Assembly (NCBI GenBank): GCA_029747015.1
Contig: JAKOGI010000366.1
Coordinates: 186,001-250,000, forward strand
Reading direction: 5' to 3'
Origin: Carnegiea gigantea
Taxonomy: Eukaryota; Streptophyta; Magnoliopsida; Caryophyllales; Cactaceae
DNA length: 64,000 bases
The position numbers and the translations under genes are program-made. Below, piece by piece: positions 57,101 to 64,000 of this stretch. The notes under the pieces were generated by a model. The model searched no databases and was not told where the DNA came from. It saw only the letters and a program-made list of their open reading frames with translations. Numbering within the stretch: the first letter of the stretch is position 1; the number at the start of each line of letters is the position of its first letter.

Positions 57101-60100
57101 TTGTAGTTCATCCAGCAGATTTTGGTATTGAGCCTCATTTTCTTACTTCTGTTTGAAGATTCTTAGGAGAACTTAAGGAAAAGAAAAAATTAATTTCCAA
57201 AAACAGGGCTGAATTTAGTTGCCTAAATTGAGAGCAAAATGGAGCACCCACTGAACTCAAATTTGATGATGTTGACTTTTTTTGTTTTTCCTATCTCTTG
57301 TAGTCTCTTGGGGTTTGAGTAACGTAACTGATATGATCTAGGTTTGGGAGTTCCCATTACCCATATTTGAGTAAATTAAGTTGGAATTTAGCTCAGTTGG
57401 AGTAGTGGATTCTCTTTTTTTAAAATTCCTAGGTGTGGCATCCTTAGTTGGATCACTCAAGGTGGTCTATTCTTAGCTTTCTCTGATCTTCTTGGTCGTG
57501 ATTCTCTATCCTAGAAAGATTAGAGCCTTAGAGGTAGAGTGGTGCTTTAGGTTGTATCTCTCAACTCCCTTGAGAATCCATCCTAGAGTGTTGTCTACCT
57601 ATCCATTATTCATCCTTAGCCGACTATTTTAGCTTGAGAATTCATGGATTCGAAATGCGGCCCAACTGTGACGAAACGGCCACGTTGGAAAGGTTTTGGA
57701 GTTGGACGAACCGTGTTTTCATGCCATGATAGCCGCAATATGGAACGCGATTGCCGTATTAGAGCGATTTTGCAGTACCGATACGAAAACCGAAATCGCC
57801 ACCAAAACCGCATTTTGAATCCTTGTTTGAGATAATTGGCTTCTTCTTCTTCTTCTTCTTCTTCTGCTGCTGCTGCTGCTGGTGGTGGGAAAAATTCAGT
57901 CCTAACACGGAACATACCAACGATCGAGTTAGTTCTATATCCATTCAAGCCATCCCTGCTGCTCCTTTTGGATCCATTTTATTCAAGCCAACTGGTGCAC
58001 CTTGATACACATCACTTTTTATCAGAGCCTAAAATTTCACGCCGACCCTTCCATTCTTTTCTCAACAGCTAACACTTCATATTAACTCAAATCCATCCAT
58101 CCATCCATCCATCCTTTAAGCTCCAACCCTTCATGTTGTTGCTCTCAAAAGGTAAGTCTTTCCAAACTCAAGTACTAAAAAGCAGAGTGATGCTTAGAGG
58201 AAATAAAGAAATTAAGGACACTGTCTATTTGAATCCCTTGCTTGCAAGATACTAACATTAGAGAACCAGCGTATGCTTCATTCTTCAATAGGGAAGAGGA
58301 AATTTCACAGCCCTTGGTAATAAATGAAGAGGGTCTGCCAGAAGACAAGAAGGTCAGTTGAGACCTACCTCCGAGTTTGATGAGCATGAAGGTGAAGAAT
58401 GTGTTTGGGGCGGATCTTGACCTTAGAAGTCGAAAATTCTTATTATCTCTACCCTTTCAAGCCACTTTGATGGGTATCCCAAGTGAAACAGCAAGTAGAG
58501 GTCCTAGAAATGGGAGAAGGCCCAATTCAAGTCAAACCCCAACCAATAAAGTCAAAGCAGTGCTCTGGATGTTCGGGGAATTCTTGGCCTTGTCTTTTGA
58601 TGTCATGCTATACCCCCTCCCTCTTCTGAAAAAAGTTGTGTTTAACTTACTTGAAGTAGTGGATTCTGTTGTGTCAAAATTCCTGATTACTAGCTGGTTC
58701 ATTGAGGTCATGTTTTCTTAGTTTATCCCATGTTAAATGGTGGCGCTTTTGTACCCTAAGTGAAAGTTAGGAAGTGAACACAAGTGACATCATAGTGGTT
58801 CACTGGCTGTATCTCTAACTCCTTGCAGAATATGTTCTAGTTTGTTTAAATTATCCATTATTCTTCCTTCAGCAGAGTGTTTAGATTTCCTTTGCTTGCT
58901 TATTTCCTTATCTTTTAACACAAAACCCAATAAAATATTGAGTTATTTTGGTGATCATCCAAGTCATTTTTGCTGCTGTTTCCATTTTCCAAGCTAATTG
59001 GTGCCCCGTAGTATACATGAAAACTAGTCAAAATTTCCCCTTGTGTCCCTTATAATCTTGAGAACAACAAATCATGCAACCAATTCTTTCTTATTACTTC
59101 TTAATGTGGCCTTGATATATTCTTCGTCTAGGTTGCATAAAGACATAATCCTTCTCCTTCCACTGCAAGGCATCTAGTAGTAAAAAAAGGCGTCCTAGTG
59201 GGTTTAAAGTTCCTGTTTTCAGTTCCTGTTTTCACTGGAGAATGATATCATGAGATGAGAAAGATGGCGCAGTGAGGTCAATTGGGACCTGCCTCCAAGA
59301 TTGCATTAGCATGTATGTGAACATAGTGTTTAGGATGTCTATGATATTACAAGTCTACACTTGTTAGATACTTCTAAAGACGTAAACGAAACATCATTGT
59401 CGTTCTGTAAGGGAATGAAGCCCAAGTGCCCAAATTGAAGATGAGCAGAGTTGTGGAAGGAATTGAGCAATACTTGTTCCAAGAAGAATGTAGCTCTTCA
59501 GAACAAGAATTGGAAAAAACAATTTTCTAAACAGGGGAGTCTGTTGTGTGTCTGCATTGGTCTAATTTGCATATTTCTATCAGTTCAATTCGTTTTCATC
59601 CGTCACAGCCAAGATGCATCTCTGACTCTGTTATTTAAGTTTCATGTAGAAAGCACTGCATGGAGTTTAATTGCAGGCCAAATTCCCATTTGGTCAAAAG
59701 GCATAAATCTTGGTAAGAAGTCCGAATTTAATCCAAATTGACTACTTTTTCTGAGACACTATGATGGGTTTCCCTAGTCCAAAGAATTCACTCTTGGCAA
59801 GAAGTCAAAATTTAATCCAACTTGACTACTTTTCAGAGACATGAGATGGGTTTCCCAAGTCCAAACAGCAAGAAGAGGTCCTAGAAACGCGAGAAGCCCA
59901 AGTCAAGTCAAGCAGAGGCCAACAAATTTGTAGCCAAAAGAAGTGTTCCAAACATTCAAAGGAAACTCCAGAAGCCAAGCTGCCTGTTTCATGCTAGTTC
60001 TCACCCAATTTTGTGCTACTAGTTTCCTAGGCTGTTCATCACATATAGGGACTAGCCATGTGTTTTTTCAACCTTAGTTGGTCTAGTTTTTTGGGTGAAT

Positions 60101-63100
60101 TGACCATATCTAGTTCATCTAGTCTTTGGAAGATCTGTACAGAATTCAGCCCATCTAGCGCAGTCTTTTATCATACCTCTTTCTTATCATTTCGTTTTCA
60201 ATCTAAGGTTGTTATGGCGGAGAACTTATGGAATAGAGCCAATATATTCTGAATTTAGTGTAGAGCTCAATTTGGTTACCTAAATTGGGTGAAAATGAAG
60301 CAACAAGTGAACTCACTTCAGTGATGTTGACTCTTTTTTTTTGGGGGGGGGGGGCCCTCTCTTGTTCTTTCGTGTTTTGGGTAGATTGAGGGTCTGTTCT
60401 TTTCGTTGGTAAATATGGGTTGGTAAATGGGCAAAGTTGGTTGAGATTGGTAGAAGTGGGTAGAAGTAGGTCGAAGTGGGTTGAAATTGGTTGAAGTGGG
60501 TTGAATTTTTTTTTTTTTTTGGGGTATGATGGGTAGAAGTTGGTTAAAATAGTGGAAATTGGTTGAAGTGGGTTGAAGTGGGTTGAACTTGGTTGAAGTG
60601 GGTGAAGTGGGTTGATATGCGTTGAAGTTGGTTGAGGTTGGTAAATTTGGATTTACCAACGAAAAGAACAGGGCCCGAGTGATGTAAATTAGCTATTGGA
60701 GTCCTCATTAGTGTCCTTGGTGTGTATTATAGCCAGATTTGGGTGAATTTAAGTTGAATTTCCCAGCGGTCCAGCCCTGTGATTCGCTACTCATTTGCAA
60801 TAGTGGATTATCTAATTTCAAAATTCCAGAGTTGTATCCCAGTAGGCTCATGTAGCTGGGGGTTTATCTCATGGTTGTTGCTAGAGTTTTGTATCCTAGC
60901 ACGGTTAGAGAGCACAAATGAGTTTAGACGGTGCTTAGGCTGTATCGGTAATTCGGTATCCCTAACTCCGTCTTGAACCGAGTTTGTCATTCACTTGTCC
61001 ATGGTTTTTCCTTATTCTGTGAGTTTAAATCCGCTAAACAGCTTACTTTTTAAATCTTTGAACAGAAAACCCACACAATACTCAGTTACTTTAATGTTGA
61101 TAACTTCATCTAGTCATCTGTTGCCCCTTTTGAATTCGTTTTGTCCAGGTGAACGGGGCCTCCTTGATTCATATAAAAATTAGTCAAAGTTCCACTTTTT
61201 TGTCTGATATTCTTGACAACGATAAATCATGCATCCACATCTTTCTTATGACTTCTTAATGTACTCCTTTGATTATTCTTCATGACTTCATCTAGGTTGC
61301 ACAAAGGCATCATCCGTCTCCTTCGCTACGGGGCATGTAGCGGAGAGTAACCTGGCTTCCTTGAGCTTTTTTATGGAAGAAGTTATTAACTATCATTAGA
61401 AGTTGGAATATATTCTGCAAGTCTGGGCTATGATTTTTCACCATTCAGTCATTTTCTTGGCCTTCCAATGCATATGGACATTTGTGTTACCAAATAGAGG
61501 AGTGTTGTTTTCTCTGTCAGAACAAGGTGTACAGGTGGAGGACTCAAACTCTTCTTTGATGGAGAACGATTGCCTTATCTGTATGTGGAAAGGAAAGCTC
61601 CGGATGGAGAATGGAGACCCTTCTTGTTTTTCTAGAGTGAATGTAATTAAGGATCAAAACATTCTTGCTGAGTGTTTTGTCTTGATATGGTTGATTTTAT
61701 GTGTGTTTCAAAGTTCTTTTCCTTTCTTTTTCCTGTACTCTAAGGTCATGTTGACGTATCAATGTCACTGTGATGGAGTGCTGCAATTTTTTAAATTACT
61801 TTTTTTGGGCGGTATTTTTTGTTGTCTTTTTTTTTTTTGGCAGTCAACATTCTTTTGGTGTCTTGAAATAGGAGGCCACATGCTCCATTGTAAGCTGGAC
61901 ACTGGTCTTCCTATCTACCATGAGCGCTGTTGCATGGACAATAGACCAGACTGTTGAACTCAGCTTGACTCTGGTTGATGATAAATAGAATCGGAGCATA
62001 ATTGGCCCCTTTCCAGCATTCATGCATGACTTAAGTTCACTTGAACATGCTGGATAGTTTCAAATAGGTGCTCTCTTCCACTGAATTGGAATGTTGATGT
62101 AGCAGCCCTATCTAGGCCACCCGTCCTCGCTCTTATCCTACCCCTTCTTGACGATTCCATCCCAACCCCATGCCTCTGCTTGCTCATTTTTGCTCATCCT
62201 CAAGTTGTTTCTTCAGTAGCTAGGTGAGGTTCTGTGGCTGTGTATGACCCCTTCGATGGTCCTCGATCCCTGCTATTTTCTTTTTTCTTTGTAAATCTAT
62301 CCTCCTTTCTCCCTCCCTTGGCCTGGTGGAGATGATGACAGATTACTTAGGTTACAAAGTTGGCCTACCAAGTAACAACGAAATGTAAATGACTTAGAAT
62401 CTGAGTGGCATAATGTTTTGACATAGGTGCCAGTAGCTGTGGACATGGGGTTGGTTAGTTTTCCAGGCCGATTTTGAATTGAAGCAACAGCAAATTTTTC
62501 CTAACAAGTAAATGTAAATGACTCAGAAGCTGAATGGCATAGTGTTTTCACGTAGCTGGTAGTGGTGGGTGGTAGCTAGTAATTTCCTATGTGCTCCTGA
62601 GAGCACATGCTTTCATTGGCCACGTGCATATATTTTTTTACACATGTATTTGTCATATATTAATTTTTCAATTTATATTTGCTGATATGAGTCCTGAGAG
62701 TATATGCTTTCAAGAGTATAATATAGGTATTAGCGGTAGCTGTGGTCGGTTAGCTTTCCAGGGCCACCAATAGCACCCTGTAACTCTAGCCCTGCACTAG
62801 AAAAGAGGCTAGGGAACAAACATGTGATTCCCTTCAGATGAGTTGATATTGGTGATGGCTAGGGGTTGGTGATGGCTAGGTTCTGTTAGGTTGGCCCATT
62901 AGCAAAATGAGTTCTAGTTTGGTCATGGCTAACCATCTAACAAAAGTGGATTGGCTCAAGCTTTCCTTGTGAATTAATAGACAAGGTAAGAGTTGATTGC
63001 ATTTGAAATCAGTTCGAAAAATGGAATGATACTACACTGAAAAAAAATTCCCTACAATACTACTTGTTACAAATAGCCTCAGTTGTAGGTTCTCTCTCTT

Positions 63101-63710
63101 TTTTTTTGGGGGGGGGGGGGGATGAAGAAAACTGTCTAGTCATGGTTATGACCACATTTAGTGTCTAAATTAGTATAACAAGCAATGTAACAAAGCTGTC
63201 GGGTCATTGGCGACCTGACCGACTCAAGCCTTTATAACATGCTCCAAATGGGCCGGCCTATTATCAGCCTTATCTATTATTGACCAAACCCTTTATTCAC
63301 CTAATTTGAAATGGTCAACTGCTTGATCTGATAGATACCCAACCGATTATGCACGCAGGGTGATGATGGAGGATGGATTGTTTTGTGCTTTGGTTGAGTT
63401 TTTAATCTTCGTTCTTTCCTGATTTGTTCATGTGGATAACTTCAGTCTTGCCCGTCCCTTCATTTTGCAGGTTGAATATCTTCCAATCTCGTCAGTTTCA
63501 ACAGCCAAGCAAATCCTTGAAGACTTTGTTGATGTTTGGAAAGACGTTTTATCGAAGAAATCATTGCCGGGTCAGTTTCTGCATATCGAGCCAAATTTTG
63601 AAGAGTATGGATTGTCAGACCACTACACCTCACAGCACACAGCAGTTCAGTATGCTACTGTTATGGCGCAGTTGATTGCTTCTGTACAGGCAGCTCAAGT
63701 CAGAAATTAG
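45121..63710 (+). CDS. MED20: Mediator of RNA polymerase II transcription subunit 20
   Basis: Five exons: 45,121-45,134, 45,225-45,367, 45,477-45,655, 46,342-46,431 and 63,471-63,710. The joined length is 666 nt, giving 221 residues plus stop, the usual size for plant MED20. All introns are GT...AG, with phases 2, 1, 0 and 0. Family blocks in order: M-A-V-K-W-V-L-H-W-H-P (1-11), E-G-R-W-K (37-41), E-F-P-R-D-F-L-G (59-66), [12 protein letters not shown] (75-86), [10 protein letters not shown] (near 116-125), then E-V-E-Y-L-P-I-S in the last exon. MED20 is a head-module subunit that pairs with MED18 and MED8 and helps link transcription factors to RNA polymerase II in the nucleus. No frameshift or internal stop. 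The last intron is 17,039 nt, far larger than the others. Confidence 0.95.
45225..45367 (+). CDS. MED20: MED20 exon 2
   Basis: The acceptor CTTGTTAG restores Trp-5 and codes residues 5-53. The donor is GTCTGT after ACCCGCG, phase 1. Intron before it: 90 nt. Confidence 0.92.
45477..45655 (+). CDS. MED20: MED20 exon 3
   Basis: The acceptor GGCATTAG was chosen over the CAG four bases later because only it keeps frame and gives E-Q-S-M before A-E-F-P-R-D. Ends at GAG/GTGACT, phase 0, residues 53-112. Confidence 0.92.
46342..46431 (+). CDS. MED20: MED20 exon 4
   Basis: 90 nt, residues 113-142 ([10 protein letters not shown]...), acceptor CCATGTAG, donor GTACTC after ATGGAG. Confidence 0.93.
47640..47953 (+). 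repeat. 5' LTR of the intronic non-autonomous element
   Basis: Partner of 50,240-50,625; one AGGAATTGCTC unit near its end. Confidence 0.72.
48941..49210 (+). pseudogene. PTB-like RNA-recognition-motif remnant carried by the LTR element
   Basis: One + strand frame reads [18 protein letters not shown], then after a TAG (49,068) D-F-H-A-L-M-N-F, a gap, A-V-C-K-L-Q-G and, after two more stops, [11 protein letters not shown]. Order and spacing resemble an RRM of plant polypyrimidine-tract-binding proteins (V-L-x-x-V-F-S-x-x-G-x-V-E-K-I, F-x-A-L-I-Q, L-x-G-R-x-I-Y-x-G-C-C-x-L-x-I-x-F-S). Capture of a host gene piece is inferred. It is broken by three stops. Identification rests on motif resemblance only. 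Confidence 0.45.
49229..49380. mobile_element. Short Mutator-like MITE (GGATTC...GAATCC family)
   Basis: Inverted ends AAGGATTCAAAATGCGG and CCACATTTCGAATCCATG. 9-bp direct repeat GTTAGCCCC (49,220-49,228) and GTTAGCCCT (49,381-49,389). A second member of the family lies at 57,643-57,825. 152 bp, non-coding. Confidence 0.7.
50240..50625 (+). repeat. 3' LTR of the intronic non-autonomous element
   Basis: Begins TGATGCCGGATAAGG after the polypurine tract. Its end carries three copies of the GTAGGAATTGCTC unit where the 5' LTR has one. Confidence 0.72.
50626..51119. other. Intron DNA with a GGAA/GGAG-rich short repeat
   Basis: Near 50,880-51,020 GGAAGGGGCTGGAAGG-like units repeat imperfectly; the 117-codon frame there (50,691-51,044) is a by-product of this repeat. 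Confidence 0.45.
51120..55920. repeat. First copy of a 5-kb intronic duplication (three sub-units)
   Basis: Aligns in direct orientation with about 56,465-61,490. Shared from TGAAACGCGCAGATGAGAA (51,130; TGAAACAAACAGATGAGAA at 56,469) to ATGATTTTTCACCATTCAGTC (near 55,863; 61,430). Within the copy three diverged sub-units recur, each with an AAGAAGAGGTCC-like block (51,461, 53,333, 54,571), a GTCAAAATTCC block and an AACACAAAACCC-like block. Non-coding throughout. Confidence 0.8.
51856..52251. mobile_element. Tourist-like (PIF/Harbinger) MITE in sub-unit 1
   Basis: Left end GGGCTTGTTCTTTTCATTGA, right end reverse-complement GGGTTCGTAATGAGTTGG, with TAA on both sides (51,853-51,855 and 52,252-52,254). 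The paralogous site at 57,219-57,230 is empty. Interior is an array of CCAACTCTTACCAACTTCTA-like units. Confidence 0.75.
55921..56464. other. Junction between the two 5-kb copies
   Basis: AT-rich DNA not clearly shared with either copy. A segment near 56,110-56,340 (71-codon frame 56,109-56,324) is non-repeat by eye but has no recognisable protein feature. Confidence 0.4.
57643..57825. mobile_element. Second GGATTC...GAATCC family MITE, inverted
   Basis: Ends CATGGATTCGAAATGCGG and CCGCATTTTGAATCCTTG. Interior is the reverse complement of the 49,229-49,380 member (AAATCG and CGATACGG-type blocks). The first 5-kb copy lacks it at the matching point near 52,690. Confidence 0.7.
57836..57885. 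repeat. (TTC)n (TGC)n compound microsatellite
   Basis: About nine TTC units followed by TGC units; both strands give low-complexity frames that are not genes. The first copy has a shorter TTCTTC tract near 52,694. Confidence 0.9.
60391..60676. mobile_element. Tourist-like MITE in sub-unit 6
   Basis: Terminal inverted repeats share CTGTTCTTTTCGTTGGTAAA (20 of 20); GAG on both sides (60,388-60,390, 60,677-60,679). Interior is an array of GGTTGAAGTGG-like units. Sub-unit 3 near 55,128-55,140 has the empty site. Confidence 0.82.
61491..63470. other. Last part of MED20 intron 4
   Basis: No gene. Two copies of a GTAAATGACT(T/C)AGAA segment (62,385 and 62,513) and three short related GGTTAG-CTTTCCAGG pieces suggest small tandem duplications between 62,380 and 62,770. 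Poly-G run near 63,108-63,121. The 184-codon frame at 61,403-61,957 has no recognisable feature. Confidence 0.45.
63471..63710 (+). CDS. MED20: MED20 exon 5 (last)
   Basis: Acceptor CATTTTGCAG. Residues 143-221: V-E-Y-L-P-I-S-S-V through H-T-A-V-Q-Y-A to TAG 63,708. Joined to exon 4 it restores the conserved I-M-E-V-E-Y-L-P-I-S block, which fixes the very long intron. Confidence 0.95.
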   Translation, partial: VEYLPISSVSTAKQILEDFVDVWKDVLSKKSLPGQFLHIEPNFEEYGLSDHYTSQHTAVQYATVMAQLIASVQAAQVRN

Positions 63711-64000
63711 AATGATTTAATCGTTGGTTATATCATGCATTTTAGGAAAATATATTACATGCACATGGGAGTCTGGTGCAATATACACCCAGGAAGCATC
63801 TGTTAATAAATTTTTGCTCATTAGCTTAACAGGTGGTATTGATGATTTAGTAATAAAGTTACAACAACAATAACGTAACAATAAATACTTTTAGTATGAA
63901 TCCTACTTTTGCGAGGTTAATACACAGTAATGTTAACAGGTGGTAGTGATGGTTTAGCTATAAATATAATAGACAATAATGTTTTTGGTCTGGAGTTCAA
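63711..64000 (+). other. MED20 3' UTR and downstream
   Basis: AATAAA at 63,805-63,810, 95 bases after the stop, is the best poly(A) signal; the 3' end is not observed. A 25-bp direct repeat (63,826-63,850 and 63,933-63,957) with two differences flanks an 82-bp ACAACAACAATAACG-containing piece. Confidence 0.5.

Larger units (their letters stand above)
56465..61490. repeat. Second copy of the 5-kb intronic duplication (three sub-units)
   Basis: Direct partner of 51,120-55,920. The AAGAAGAGGTCC-like block recurs at 56,814, 58,492 and 59,870. Sub-units 1/4, 2/5 and 3/6 are the closest pairs, so triplication came before duplication of the whole block. Confidence 0.8.
46432..63470 (+). other. MED20 intron 4, 17,039 bp
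   Basis: GT...AG intron filled with a non-autonomous LTR element, a two-copy 5-kb duplication, several MITEs and simple repeats. 46,432-47,639 holds no gene; the 76-codon frame at 46,720-46,950 has no recognisable feature. Confidence 0.9.

Noticed and set aside
57616..58072. Glu/Lys-rich, Ser-rich and Phe/Trp-rich frames
   Set aside because: Created by the (TTC)n/(TGC)n microsatellite and the adjoining MITE.
61403..61957. 184-codon + strand frame within MED20 intron 4
   Set aside because: Starts in the end of the duplicated block, has no domain, and contains T-rich tracts; no splice or promoter evidence.

Overview
The window is nuclear DNA of a flowering plant, probably a non-grass angiosperm with a large, repeat-rich, AT-rich genome. 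The signs are plant-type Athila, chromodomain Ty3/gypsy and Ty1/copia retrotransposons, RTE and L1 LINEs, Au-type SINEs, several MITEs, and one spliced conserved nuclear gene (Mediator subunit MED20). The species cannot be named from the sequence. There is no CRISPR array, operon or bacterial gene.

Bases 1-34,000 are a nest of retrotransposons. A + strand, pol-less Athila derivative (1-4,511; its 5' end lies outside the window) is followed by a long LTR-like segment (4,512-6,989). That segment interrupts the 5' LTR of a decayed Ty1/copia element (to 11,921). After a short non-repeat stretch, a complete - strand Ty3/gypsy chromodomain element occupies 12,723-33,962, flanked by a perfect AGGGA target-site duplication. 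A - strand Athila element (14,972-25,108) is inserted in its 3' LTR. Au SINEs are inserted in the 5' LTR of the host element (32,652-32,872) and, truncated, in the 3' LTR of the Athila (15,140-15,220). In both cases the sister LTR shows the empty site. All pol genes carry stops, frameshifts or lost catalytic residues.

Bases 34,000-45,000 are lower-copy sequence. They hold a candidate three-exon micro-gene (35,204-37,300) with a transmembrane-like exon and one in-frame TAG. They also hold an RTE-type LINE (37,890-41,786) with a 14-bp target-site duplication, carrying a hAT-like MITE, an L1 3' remnant (41,801-43,070), and a second hAT-like MITE (43,555-44,153).

Bases 45,121-63,710 hold MED20 on the + strand: five exons that splice to a 221-residue protein. 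Exons 1-4 lie within 1.3 kb and the last exon is 17,039 bp further on. That intron contains a non-autonomous LTR element with a PTB/RRM-like remnant (47,640-50,625), then a direct duplication of about 5 kb. Each 5-kb copy is itself built of three diverged repeats, so six related units follow one another, with Tourist-like and other MITEs inserted. MED20 is the only gene whose function is clear; the rest is transposon-derived or unassigned.
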